Shown: positions 1 to 8,332 of the stretch, in pieces
Layout: each line of letters begins with the position of its first letter
Position numbering within the stretch: position 1 is the first letter of the stretch
Assembly (NCBI GenBank): GCA_003223515.1
Contig: QHVI01000056.1
Coordinates: 1 to 58,741 of the forward strand
Length of the DNA stretch: 58,741 nt
Reading direction: 5' to 3'
Source: Candidatus Angelobacter sp. Gp1-AA117
Lineage (GTDB): Bacteria > Acidobacteriota > Terriglobia > Terriglobales > Acidobacteriaceae
Program-made: the position numbers and the translations under genes
Notes under the pieces: model-generated
Seen by the model: only the letters and a program-made list of their open reading frames with translations
The model's database searches: none
Told to the model about the DNA's origin: nothing

Positions 1-258
1 GATATCAGGATCAGTCTGCCCTGCGTGCTTCCTGAGAGGAGCAACAGTTTCGGGTACGATGCGATGTCCAAGCCAGACTGCGGTGCGGGCTCTTGCAGGC
101 GCCACAGAGATTCGGCTTTCGCCCACGCAGTCGCTCATACCTATTTTCATCTTTTCTGGGTGGGACTCAAGTCCCATGTCCGACTGCGGTAAAAGGTTTT
201 GGTTGTGGCTCGCCGCGCTGTGGTAATGAATGGAAGATGTTCAGATGGCTGAGTGCTC
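1..258. other. Edge region without a recognised gene
   Basis: No open frame here has a plausible ribosome binding site and a recognisable product. The stretch contains two similar short blocks (near 70-90 and 175-195) sharing GACTGCGGT. The first downstream gene points toward this edge, so this is probably the 3' flank of that gene. Confidence 0.5.
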
Positions 259-1026
259 CTAACTTACCGCCATCGATTTCTTAAGCAGCCCCTTCAACTC
301 CTGGGTATAGCTTCTCAGCAACACAAGAAGCTGTTCCGGCGTTAAGGGTGAAATTAATCCCTGATAAGGATTGGGCGGTTCAGGCTTGATGAAGGAGGCC
401 AGCCAGATCAATACGGCAATCAGATACGCCATAGCAGGCACATATTGCAACGCCATCAGCTTTGTTCCAAGGGCGGAACGAAGCATCACAGTCGTGAACA
501 TACCAAATGCCGCAATCGAGAAGCCCACGGAAATTCCAAAAGCATAGTTTTGCCACGGCAGCAGGTAAAGCCTGACCAGCAAAACAAATAATGCGAATAT
601 TCCTACCTGAAGACAACGAACCGCGATTTCACCAACGTAAATCGTGGCTAACCACCAAGGTGCCTGGACCGGAGGGTTGAAATAACCCTCCACGACGGCC
701 AGGATCAGCATCACAATGCCGACCCCGGGCAGCAGGAACCGGAACCACCGAAGAACGTAGAAATTTCGAAACACGCGGCGGAATGCCTCATCGATTGCGA
801 AGAAACCCAGAATGGAGTAGACCGCTTCCGCAGCCCAATATACATAGAAGTATGTCCATGGACGATTTCGAACAGCAAACTCGCCAATCCCTGCAACGAT
901 AGAGAACACCGTGTAAAAGAAAAACCATTTGAAACGTCCAAGCACACGCCTGCGAATGAGCGCAATCAGTAGCCACGCTTGCAGGAATGTCACCAGAATC
1001 AACAAAACTGTTCCTGTTAAGCTCAC
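259..1026 (-). CDS. Multi-pass membrane protein, function unknown
   Basis: A 255-residue protein with about six hydrophobic segments separated by short Arg-rich loops. The first segment begins at residue 3 and the last ends near residue 215. A cytoplasmic-looking tail with an amphipathic helix (YTQELKGLLKKS) follows. No catalytic motif is visible. Similar orphan membrane proteins are common in Acidobacteria, but I cannot attach a function. It stands alone, with its 3' end facing the window edge. The start codon is the first in-frame one. Confidence is good that it is a gene and low for any role. Confidence 0.75.
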   Translation of the reverse strand: MSLTGTVLLILVTFLQAWLLIALIRRRVLGRFKWFFFYTVFSIVAGIGEFAVRNRPWTYFYVYWAAEAVYSILGFFAIDEAFRRVFRNFYVLRWFRFLLPGVGIVMLILAVVEGYFNPPVQAPWWLATIYVGEIAVRCLQVGIFALFVLLVRLYLLPWQNYAFGISVGFSIAAFGMFTTVMLRSALGTKLMALQYVPAMAYLIAVLIWLASFIKPEPPNPYQGLISPLTPEQLLVLLRSYTQELKGLLKKSMAVS

Positions 1027-1248
1027 GTGAAGGCAAGATTAATTCAGGCGTGACGGCTATGCAATCAGCCAGTTGTCCCTATGAAAACGTTCCTGTGCCA
1101 CAATCATGGGTGGGCATCGGTATTGGACCGATTCCCTCTTTAAAAAAGAAACATATTGTGGCTGACTTCATCCGGTCGATTTGCTCGATTCCGTCAGGCG
1201 ATTACATAGGTATAAGCCTGTTCGCCAGAGTCGGGGCTAATCGCGCCC

Positions 1249-1446
1249 TCAGTTCGGCAAGACCTGTCCCGAAGCTAGAGGACATGTTAGGGGTGGGCAC
1301 ATGGGCATAGGGCCCCCACCATCGGTCTGCATGAGCATAGTATGGCCGCTCGTGCTCAGCGGGTTGGAAGTTGCCGGAACGGCGCGATCCTGACCCACCG
1401 GCGAAATGCAGGCCGCCAGCAGAAATAGAACCACGGCTTTATTCAT
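1249..1446 (-). CDS. Small secreted or lipoprotein-like peptide, 65 aa
   Basis: This short frame has a strong Shine-Dalgarno sequence (GAGGAGAG, six bases before ATG on the minus strand). Its N-terminus is typical of an export signal: MNK, a hydrophobic core VVLFLLAA, then CIS, where the Cys could be lipidated. The mature part is Pro/Gly/Met-rich with two Cys (MPMCPPLTC), which could bind metal or form a disulfide. No family is recognised. A palindrome at 1480-1497 (GGAAAGA-N4-TCTTTCC) lies in its leader or promoter. The gene call rests on the binding site and signal sequence, not on homology. Confidence 0.5.
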   Translation of the reverse strand: MNKAVVLFLLAACISPVGQDRAVPATSNPLSTSGHTMLMQTDGGGPMPMCPPLTCPLASGQVLPN

Positions 1447-1720
1447 GTAGTCTCTCCTCGAAGAAGGTTGAATGGGACCCGGAAAGAATACTCTTTCCCA
1501 TTTTGGAACTAAACCCCCTCATGACGGTTTTAACCGCCGAAACGCCTTCAAAACATAAAGTTTAGAGGCAATATATGGTCACGAAGGTAACTGCCCTGGG
1601 TGGACGACCGGCACAAATTTCCAGCCAGAACCTGTGTCCGATGCCCGAATTTGGCCCCGGATTCCCTCTCGTAATTTCATAGTAGCTGTACTACACCTAC
1701 TGGGGTGAACCCCGGTAAGG

Positions 1721-1742
1721 AGAGGAAAGAGTCCTCTTTTTT
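1721..1742 (+). terminator. Candidate Rho-independent terminator
   Basis: AGAGGA at 1721-1726 pairs with TCCTCT at 1732-1737 and is followed by five T. It would act on plus-strand transcripts, but no plus-strand gene is recognised upstream. It may therefore end a small RNA or be fortuitous. Confidence 0.35.
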
Positions 1743-1832
1743 GCAATACTCCAGCGCCGTAGGCGCGACACTGACACCTGACTCTCAAAGCCTCATTTTT
1801 CGTTCAGTGAACAGTATTGGAGCTAAACCCCC

Positions 1833-1854
1833 AGGCGCGGAGAAATCCGCGCCT
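1833..1854. other. Perfect 9-bp hairpin with GAAA tetraloop (plus-strand reading)
   Basis: AGGCGCGGA (1833-1841) pairs perfectly with TCCGCGCCT (1846-1854) around GAAA, a stable GNRA loop when read on the plus strand. It sits 16 bases past the stop of the minus-strand gene ending at 1870 and could protect that mRNA's 3' end. No T-run follows on the minus strand, so it is not a classical terminator. Confidence 0.45.
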
Positions 1855-1869
1855 GCATACTGCGGTTGA

Positions 1870-2649
1870 TTAAGGCACCAGGATCACGGCGCTCTCTTCA
1901 ACCTTGGGAGCCTCGATCTGGATGGGTTTATTCCAATCGAAATAGGTGGTGACCATGCCGCCACTGCCCATCACCACGGCTACGGGCAGGTGCTGGCTGG
2001 GATCGATACAGACGGTGTAGTGCAATCCGCTGGCGCCGTGGCCGTGGGCTGCGCCGCCCGGCAGCTTCACGCTCATGGTCCATTGGCGGCAGTTGCCGGA
2101 ATCGGTGCCGACAAATGCGCCTCGGGTGATCTCGCTGCTGCCTATCACCTTGGCCAGCACCGACGAAGGATCACGGCCTTCATTCATCACCGCCCAGGGA
2201 GCAGGCTCGCCGGGATTATCGCCACAGGGAGCCCAACCCTGCGCCGGGGTGTCCTGCACGCTCCAGGCGCCGTTCTCCTGCTCGGTATAGGCTTTGCCGC
2301 CGATGCGTACTGCGTGAAAGGCGCGGTCGCCGATAGTAGTGGTGAAGCGCTCACGGTCAGGACAGGAGACCTCAACTACAGTTTCCAGCGGATGGCCGGG
2401 ATGAAGCTGCAACAGGGTTTTCATGCGGAAGCTCTTCACATTTTTGCGGGCTTCGATGGTGCGCTGAATCTCGGTATTGCCGCTGGTGAACGGCGCGGTG
2501 ATCCCGGCAAAAATCTTTGCTCCCAGTGATGGCTCAGACATTTTTATGCTGCCCATCTGGGTTTGCGGTCCGGACGACATGCGTACAACCACGGCTATGA
2601 CGATTCCAATCACCAACGCCAGCAGGATTACGACGATAACTTTTTTCAT
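1870..2649 (-). CDS. Membrane-anchored periplasmic protein, function unknown
   Basis: A 259-residue protein with one N-terminal transmembrane helix (residues 4-24, KKVIVVILLALVIGIVIAVVV) and no obvious cleavage site, so probably a signal anchor with a periplasmic domain. The soluble part alternates polar and hydrophobic residues as in LolA/LppX-like beta folds (for example KNVKSFRMKTLLQLHPG and the repeated FTTTIGDRAFHAVRIGGKAYTE style). This resemblance is weak. It lies downstream of the 12-haem cytochrome gene on the same strand, separated by a repeat-rich 163-bp spacer, so co-transcription with the electron-transfer block is possible but not shown. Confidence 0.75.
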   Translation of the reverse strand: MKKVIVVILLALVIGIVIAVVVRMSSGPQTQMGSIKMSEPSLGAKIFAGITAPFTSGNTEIQRTIEARKNVKSFRMKTLLQLHPGHPLETVVEVSCPDRERFTTTIGDRAFHAVRIGGKAYTEQENGAWSVQDTPAQGWAPCGDNPGEPAPWAVMNEGRDPSSVLAKVIGSSEITRGAFVGTDSGNCRQWTMSVKLPGGAAHGHGASGLHYTVCIDPSQHLPVAVVMGSGGMVTTYFDWNKPIQIEAPKVEESAVILVP

Positions 2650-2684
2650 AATTGCCTTCTTTCTTTTACCACTCAGCCCAACAC

Positions 2685-2800
2685 AATTTGGTAAATGGGT
2701 AAATTTGTAAATTGGTAAATTTAAGAACTATAGGACAAGGTTCATTTACCCACTTACCAAATTATCCATTTACCCATTCCCGAATTACCCATTTCCGAAC
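2685..2800. repeat. GGTAAAT-type short tandem and inverted repeats
   Basis: About four degenerate copies of GGTAAATN(0-2) between 2690 and 2720 are mirrored by reverse-complement copies (ATTTACCC and similar) between 2744 and 2795. The two arms could fold into a long imperfect hairpin between two minus-strand genes. The pattern resembles the heptamer-type intergenic repeats seen elsewhere in this window. Confidence 0.7.
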
Positions 2801-2812
2801 ATTGGCGGCTCC

Positions 2813-4684
2813 TTAATAGCTCCGGTTATTGTGGTTTTCGCCGTGGCAGGTCAGGGAGCAGCTTCCGTGTCCGGGACTGGTTCGGATGAAGCTGAGAACC
2901 TTGTTGCTGTTCGGCGCAACAATACTGGTATCGAAGTTGATCAGCATGGATGACGACGACGCATGCGGATCATGGCAGGTGGAACAGGCGGTCCGCTGAT
3001 CCACGATGTGCAGCCGGTGATACCTGAAACTTCTATTGGCAATTACGCTGTTCTGCACGTCATGGCACTTATCGCACAGCGCGTAATTGGAAAGCGCATA
3101 AGAAATGCCCGAGCCACGTCCGGGTGTGCCGGTAGCTGTTTCCATCATATTGGCGCGTTCCAACAGGTGGGCAATGTTTGAACCATGCGCGCCAGAAGTT
3201 CCGGTGGAAGACCCGCCGAGGTTCCTGCCCGTATCGTTGTTATGGCAATCCATGCAGTAAATCTGGCTGCCGCCGGCCAATGGACGGTTGGGTAAGGGCG
3301 AGCCGCTGTTGCTCATCACGCTGGAGCGCAGGCTCGGCGCCTCGCCGGCGGACAAATTCCTGGGCCGCGTAACCGGATGATACGAAATTCCCTGCGTGAA
3401 CTCGGCGCGGGTGTTATAGGCGTTGAGGTTTCCGGCGTCATATTGCCGCTGAGGATTGCGCCCGTAGCCGATACCGGCAATGCTCTTGTCGAGGGATTGC
3501 GGTTTGTTGGCGCTGTCGCCATGGCACTTGAAGCAGATCTCATACTCGTTTGGGGACTGCGTGAGGAATGAATTGCTGCTCGACTGACCTTTCACTCCCA
3601 GCAGAGCGCCGCTGATCAGCGGAGGCAGCGCCGTGGTGCTGTTGGCCTGGTGTCCGTTGTGGCAATCGGCGCATTCAGCATGGCGCGCCTGGCCTACGCT
3701 GGTTTCCGGCAGGGTGTGCGCCGCTGAAGATGGAGATTCCGCGGCATCATGCGTGGAGGGCGTGAGCAGCACCGGATGCTTGTAGGTCTTGCTGAGGAAT
3801 TCAGCCTTGATATTGCGCGTGACCACCGAGCCATCGTGGCACTGGAAGCAGACATTCTCTTCCGTTTGTTTGATCAATCTCTGCCCGACCTGCGGCGCAT
3901 GCGGACGGTGACAGCTCTCACATCCATTGTTTCTCACCCCGATGTATCCGGTGTGCGCGCCCTGGGTGTGGGCGTAGCGCAAATTCTCTGAAGCATCAGG
4001 AGGCTGGTTGTGCGCCGAACCGGCCCACCCGGTCTTCTGATGGCAGGTGAGGCAGACTGCCGAGGCCTGATTGGATTTCACCAGGAACTTGCGCGTGGTC
4101 GGGTCCGCATCTTCTTTATGCGCATCATGGCAGCTTGTGCATTGCAGCTTGCCGCTGCGGTCCAGATGCACGGGATCGGATGGCGGCGGCGTAACCACCT
4201 CCCCGCCGATCTTTGGCGCAAAAGCAAAGGGATGGTCGTTGGCAAAGGTCTGGTCACCTGCCAGATTGGACGCTGAACCTGCAGGCAGGGTGTAGCCAGT
4301 GCCCTGTGCGAAGGCAACGCTCCCGTCATTCACGGTATCGCCCAGCGCGATGGTGCCATCATGGCAGCTCAGGCAGAGTTTGGAAACATCCTGCGGCTGG
4401 ATGGGAGTAATCGTGGATTGCAGCGTGCTGCTGTTGTAGACGGGAAAATCCTGCGTGGAAATCCGGTGGTTCCACAGGTAATTGCTGGAACCGGCATTAT
4501 GCGGCGTGTGGCAGAAGATGCAGGCGCTCTGGCCATTGGCGGAGCGAATCTGCGCGGCAGAGGCGGCGCGAAAATCGTGCTTGCTGTTGATGATGGAACT
4601 CTTGTTGCCATTCTGCGCAAAGAGCAGTTGCAGGATGCCAATAGCCAGCAGCAACGCGGCGATGAAGACGGCGCGCCGCATCAC
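2813..4684 (-). CDS. Dodecahaem c-type cytochrome
   Basis: A 623-residue exported protein: signal peptide at residues 1-23 ending LLFAQ. It has eleven CXXCH haem-attachment motifs and one CX3CH (CSLTCH) near the C-terminus, so probably twelve covalently bound haems. The first motif is CIFCH at residues 55-59. Several motifs continue as CHDG or CHDPH, typical of extracellular or outer-surface cytochromes. It should carry electrons across or outside the outer membrane together with the beta-barrel encoded two genes upstream. The start codon overlaps the stop of the upstream NHL gene (ATGA), and a GGAGG lies six bases before it, so translation is coupled. No lipobox is seen. Confidence 0.92.
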   Translation of the reverse strand: MMRRAVFIAALLLAIGILQLLFAQNGNKSSIINSKHDFRAASAAQIRSANGQSACIFCHTPHNAGSSNYLWNHRISTQDFPVYNSSTLQSTITPIQPQDVSKLCLSCHDGTIALGDTVNDGSVAFAQGTGYTLPAGSASNLAGDQTFANDHPFAFAPKIGGEVVTPPPSDPVHLDRSGKLQCTSCHDAHKEDADPTTRKFLVKSNQASAVCLTCHQKTGWAGSAHNQPPDASENLRYAHTQGAHTGYIGVRNNGCESCHRPHAPQVGQRLIKQTEENVCFQCHDGSVVTRNIKAEFLSKTYKHPVLLTPSTHDAAESPSSAAHTLPETSVGQARHAECADCHNGHQANSTTALPPLISGALLGVKGQSSSNSFLTQSPNEYEICFKCHGDSANKPQSLDKSIAGIGYGRNPQRQYDAGNLNAYNTRAEFTQGISYHPVTRPRNLSAGEAPSLRSSVMSNSGSPLPNRPLAGGSQIYCMDCHNNDTGRNLGGSSTGTSGAHGSNIAHLLERANMMETATGTPGRGSGISYALSNYALCDKCHDVQNSVIANRSFRYHRLHIVDQRTACSTCHDPHASSSSMLINFDTSIVAPNSNKVLSFIRTSPGHGSCSLTCHGENHNNRSY

Positions 4685-5727
4685 TGGCCTCCATTGAGCC
4701 GGAAGATTTCGACGCGGCCATTCTGGCTGTCGGCAACATAGATCTTTCCCTCTTTATCGAGAGTGATTCCCGCAGGAAGGAAGAACTCTCCGGGCGCGCT
4801 GCCGGTATTCCCGAAGGCGAACAACATCCGGCCCTGTGCGTCATAGGCCTGCACGCGATCTGATCTTCCATCCACCACCAGGATGTGACCCTGCATATCG
4901 ATGGCAATGCCTTTGGGCTTATCGAGTTGCCCCGGCATATCGCCAAGCTGGCCAAACGTGCCCAGGAATTTTCCGGACGCATCCAGATGCTGGATGCGGA
5001 AGTTCAGCGAATCGACGATCCACAAAGTACCATCGGGAGCGATGGTGATGTGCGTAGGGTAGTTGAATTCCGCCGGGCCTTCACCCGGCTTGCCGAAGCG
5101 GTCGAGCACCTTGCCGTCGGCGCTGAGTGCCACCACGCGCATGGCAACAGTGTCCACCACGTAGAGAATGTCATGCTGCTTATCGATGGCCAGTCCGGTG
5201 CAGCGCTTGAACAGGCTCTCGTTTCTGCCGACAGAGCCGAGCGTCCGCAGGAATTTTCCGTCTGGACGGAAAACGAAAATCAGGGAACGTCCGGAATCGG
5301 TAACGTAGATTTGCCCTTTGCTGTCAAGGGCAATGGCGATGGGAGAAAGAAAAGGATCGGACGACGGCGGATGCAGTTGCTTGTAGTGATGCCCGGCGCT
5401 ATCGAACATGTGCACCACCTGGCCTTTGGTATCGGCCACCAGCACGCGTCCGGAGGCATCTACGGCGACGCCATGCGGCAGCACCATGCGCCGCGTGTCG
5501 TCTTCCATGCCCAGCACCTTATTTACAAAACGCTTGAACCCTGAAGGACGCCCCTTCACATCCGCGGGAGTCTGCAACGAGCCAAGGTAGTCCACAGCAC
5601 CGAGCGAAAATGGCGCCACCGGCGTAACCGGCGTAGATGCCGAATAAGCTCTTCCGGCGATGGCCAGCAGCAAAGCGAAAACCACGATGCTCGCCACTGA
5701 CAGCACGACTTTCGACCTGACCCGCAT
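4681..5727 (-). CDS. NHL-repeat beta-propeller protein
   Basis: A 348-residue protein with an N-terminal membrane or signal segment (residues 8-29) followed by about six NHL blades. Each blade shows the pattern GIAID..G.I.VVD....RVQ.F...G (examples GVAVDASGRVLVADT, GIAIDMQGHILVVDG, GITLDKEGKIYVADS). A six-bladed extracytoplasmic propeller is expected. Such proteins often serve as scaffolds, and NHL genes recur in porin-cytochrome loci of Geobacter-like and acidobacterial genomes. It lies 14 bp after the porin gene and overlaps the 12-haem cytochrome start by 4 bp, which ties its job to the conduit. Confidence 0.88.
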   Translation of the reverse strand: MRVRSKVVLSVASIVVFALLLAIAGRAYSASTPVTPVAPFSLGAVDYLGSLQTPADVKGRPSGFKRFVNKVLGMEDDTRRMVLPHGVAVDASGRVLVADTKGQVVHMFDSAGHHYKQLHPPSSDPFLSPIAIALDSKGQIYVTDSGRSLIFVFRPDGKFLRTLGSVGRNESLFKRCTGLAIDKQHDILYVVDTVAMRVVALSADGKVLDRFGKPGEGPAEFNYPTHITIAPDGTLWIVDSLNFRIQHLDASGKFLGTFGQLGDMPGQLDKPKGIAIDMQGHILVVDGRSDRVQAYDAQGRMLFAFGNTGSAPGEFFLPAGITLDKEGKIYVADSQNGRVEIFRLNGGQ

Positions 5728-5741
5728 TCTTTTAACCTGCT

Positions 5742-7469
5742 TCAGAAAATCTTGAAATCCCGGCCAATTCGGAAGTACCAGAGTGCCAGACGAGTGCCAT
5801 TCGGGCCTGTGACAAGCGTCACATCCGTCAAATTTCTTGAATAGCCGCCTTCGAGCGAAAACTTGCCCAAACGGTAGCGCGCATCGGCTTCAAGGAAATT
5901 GAAGTTCTCGCGGGAGGAGGGTAGTTGCGTGTCTTCGATACGCCAGACGAAAGAGACATCCAGGCGGCGCCGCGGCCTGCCGGTGAGGCTGACGATCTGG
6001 CTGTGCGTGGTGCGGTCAAGAAGAGGAGTGGCCAGCAACTGGCCGATGGGAAGAGGAACTATAAGAAACTGCCGGTCAATCAAGCCCAGCGGGAACAGCG
6101 CGCCCGCGCCATCCATGAAGGAGTTGGTGTACGACGCTGTGACGAAGCGGTGCTCCGCCTGGAAGGTGTAATTCATCATCCTGGTGTGCGTGTCGCCGCT
6201 GATGTTGAGCAGTTCAAGATTGCTATAGTCGCCGCTGGCGCGCAGCCGCACTAATCGGAAGCGGTGTGTTTCCACTTCTGCTCCCACCCTCTTTTCGTGG
6301 GTGAATCCGCCGATCTGCTCCACCATGTTGAGCCGCGTGTTCTGGCCGCTGGCGGTGATGCGCGCGTAACGAACGTCGCCCCAGCCAACGCGGCCGCTGT
6401 AGCTGTTCGACCAGGAATTGGGCGAATGATCGAGGGTGGTGCCGGCAAGCTGAAACTGTCCTGAATAGGAGCCCATCAGGTCGAAGCTCCTCCAGTGGCG
6501 GTCTGCGGTGACGGTGGAGGTGGTGTCTGAAAATGAAGTGCGGCTCTCCAGAAGTCCTGGCACAGGGGAGGACTGCGTATTCCGAACTTCCTGATCCAGC
6601 CGCAGCCAGTTCCATGGATGATAATCAACCCGGCCGCTCAGGCTGTTGGAAGTGGTAGAGAGTAACGGAATAAACTGCAGTCCTCCGCCCCCGGGCACGA
6701 TGGCCTGGTTGAAGCCACCGCCTGTGAAGTCGAGTTTCTGGAAGCTGTAACCGGCGCTGGCGGTCACGCGCTCGGTCACCTGCATGTCAAAATTCGCGGT
6801 GTTATCGAATTCGCTGGTATCGCTGCTGCCATCGCCCGCCAGATGATCGCGCCGCCAGATGTTGCGGTTTTCGAACATCAGGCGCGCCTTGTTCTCGAGG
6901 AAATTGCGATTCAGATTGAAGCCTGCGGCGCGCGTGGTGTTTTCGAAGGTGTCGTCGAGGTTGAGCTGAGAAACGCCGGTGGAGTTCCCATTGCCTTTGG
7001 AAAAATTTCCTGACCATTGCCACTGTTTCCATGAATCGGAGACGCCCAGGTCGAATTCTCTTTCGCTGTAAGTACGGTCTGCGAATGATGTTGGAACATG
7101 CACAGTGCTGCCGTAGTCCTGAAACGAGAGGGTCACACGTGGCAGCCGGGGAAACATGTTGAAATCTCCGCGATCCGCAGAGTTGACGCCCTTCTGGTAT
7201 TCCATGGCAGCGTTGATGTGCAGAAATCTTGGATCGAGCAGAAATCCGTCGCTGTTGAGACGCAGGTCGCCCAGCGGAAAGAACTGGCCGGTTTGGGTGT
7301 CCTGGTTGGTAACGCTTTGCGAGGTATGGGTGAGATCAACTCCGGCAAAGCCGTTGGCACGCCAGCTTGGAATCTCATCTTCCGGCGACTGACCCGTTGC
7401 CTGCCCTGCGAGTACCACAACACTGAGCGCGATCAGAGCGAGCATCCGGATTGCCGCAGTTCTCTTCAT
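5742..7469 (-). CDS. Outer-membrane beta-barrel of a porin-cytochrome conduit
   Basis: A 575-residue protein with a cleavable signal peptide (to about residue 26, VVLAGQATGQ). The rest is a long run of alternating polar/aromatic strands, and the last residue is Phe in a terminal strand (WYFRIGRDFKIF), the classic beta-barrel signature. Length and position between two cytochrome genes match the barrel subunit of porin-cytochrome complexes (MtrB/OmbB-like in role, not clearly in sequence). It would form the sheath holding a haem wire through the outer membrane. The start codon directly follows seven T and a strong hairpin, and no Shine-Dalgarno sequence is visible (see the separate site entry). 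Confidence 0.8.
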   Translation of the reverse strand: MKRTAAIRMLALIALSVVVLAGQATGQSPEDEIPSWRANGFAGVDLTHTSQSVTNQDTQTGQFFPLGDLRLNSDGFLLDPRFLHINAAMEYQKGVNSADRGDFNMFPRLPRVTLSFQDYGSTVHVPTSFADRTYSEREFDLGVSDSWKQWQWSGNFSKGNGNSTGVSQLNLDDTFENTTRAAGFNLNRNFLENKARLMFENRNIWRRDHLAGDGSSDTSEFDNTANFDMQVTERVTASAGYSFQKLDFTGGGFNQAIVPGGGGLQFIPLLSTTSNSLSGRVDYHPWNWLRLDQEVRNTQSSPVPGLLESRTSFSDTTSTVTADRHWRSFDLMGSYSGQFQLAGTTLDHSPNSWSNSYSGRVGWGDVRYARITASGQNTRLNMVEQIGGFTHEKRVGAEVETHRFRLVRLRASGDYSNLELLNISGDTHTRMMNYTFQAEHRFVTASYTNSFMDGAGALFPLGLIDRQFLIVPLPIGQLLATPLLDRTTHSQIVSLTGRPRRRLDVSFVWRIEDTQLPSSRENFNFLEADARYRLGKFSLEGGYSRNLTDVTLVTGPNGTRLALWYFRIGRDFKIF

Positions 7470-7520
7470 AAAAAAATCCGGAGGGGAGACGTTGCTTTGC
7501 GAGGGCCCGGCCCCCCTCCG
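7470..7520 (-). promoter_or_regulatory. Terminator-like hairpin directly before the porin start codon
   Basis: On the minus strand CGGAGGGG (7520-7513) pairs with CCCCTCCG (7486-7479). GA and seven T follow, and then the ATG of the barrel gene. This is the shape of a Rho-independent terminator or attenuator placed inside the operon. It could set the ratio of upstream cytochrome to porin, or be opened by a trans factor. No Shine-Dalgarno sequence precedes the ATG. Confidence 0.6.
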
Positions 7521-7526
7521 TTCTGC

Positions 7527-8231
7527 TTATAAGTGGCAGTACACGCAGAAAGAACCAGTCGTGGTCTGTGCTGCGGTGCTCGGGAATGTACGGAAGAACA
7601 GATGGCCGCCGGAGCTTGGTCCCGCATGGGGATCATGGCAGGTGGCGCATTGCATTCTGCCGCTGAACAGCGGTACGTTGCCGCTGCCGTCGATCGAGTT
7701 GGTATCTGCTGCCGGTAAAATGCCGACGGCGGCCGCAGTGGTGGCATCCGGATAAACGAAGTTGATCGGGTGCTGTTTGGTCAGGTCTCTGGCAGTGTGA
7801 TCTTCCGCCATGAAGAGCGTGTCTTGCGGCAATGGCTGGAAGTTCTTGCCCGCTACGGATTCATACCAGGAGTTGACTGCCACCGTGCCGTCATGGCAGC
7901 TCAGGCAGAGATTGCTGACAGTCATCTGTCCGCCCAGATCGCTGGGCGTGGACCTCATACTGTCACTGGTGTAAACGCCATAGTTCGAGACGTTGGAGAG
8001 TTTGTGGTTCCACAGCAGGTAGCCGGGACCAGTTGGTGCGCTCCCGAATTTGTGAGCGACGTGACAGAAATTGCACAGGGTGTAGCTTGCGCCACCCGGT
8101 GAATACTCCCCCGTGGTTTTGAAATCATGGGGAGAATTAAAGACAGCCGACTTGGGGGCCCGCGCAGCCTGTGCGACCAATACGAAGCACAATGCGAGCA
8201 CCAGCGGACTAGCCCTTAGTAAGAATTTCAT
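7527..8231 (-). CDS. Tetrahaem c-type cytochrome
   Basis: A 234-residue exported protein: signal peptide at residues 1-22 ending AQAARA. It has four CXXCH motifs: CNFCH, CLSCH, CATCH and a terminal CVYCH followed by a single Leu, so the last haem is at the extreme C-terminus. The segments around motifs 1-3 (VFNSPHDFKTTG, WNHKLSN, CLSCHDGTVAV, CHDPHAG) parallel the first part of the dodecahaem protein encoded downstream, suggesting common descent. AAGGAGG precedes the ATG by five bases. It is probably the periplasmic or inner-barrel partner of the porin encoded next. Confidence 0.9.
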   Translation of the reverse strand: MKFLLRASPLVLALCFVLVAQAARAPKSAVFNSPHDFKTTGEYSPGGASYTLCNFCHVAHKFGSAPTGPGYLLWNHKLSNVSNYGVYTSDSMRSTPSDLGGQMTVSNLCLSCHDGTVAVNSWYESVAGKNFQPLPQDTLFMAEDHTARDLTKQHPINFVYPDATTAAAVGILPAADTNSIDGSGNVPLFSGRMQCATCHDPHAGPSSGGHLFFRTFPSTAAQTTTGSFCVYCHL

Positions 8232-8332
8232 AAGTCCTCCTTAATAATCACAATTACTTCTTATCCTTGGTTGTATGCCGTAGCCGGGGGCCACCGCACC
8301 TCTGTCCGGTTTGTTGCCCGGAGAGAACCAGT

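Larger units (their letters stand above)
1447..1869. other. Intergenic region with several hairpins, no gene seen
   Basis: About 420 bases without a supported gene. It holds the palindrome at 1480-1497, a GGGG/CCCC hairpin near 1701-1714, a hairpin plus T-run at 1721-1742 and a 9-bp hairpin at 1833-1854. The density of structures suggests an untranslated RNA or stacked 3' ends, but no known RNA family is recognised. Confidence 0.4.

Noticed and set aside
1990-2529. A 179-codon plus-strand open frame
   Set aside because: It is antisense to the anchored periplasmic protein gene, with no binding site and no recognisable fold.
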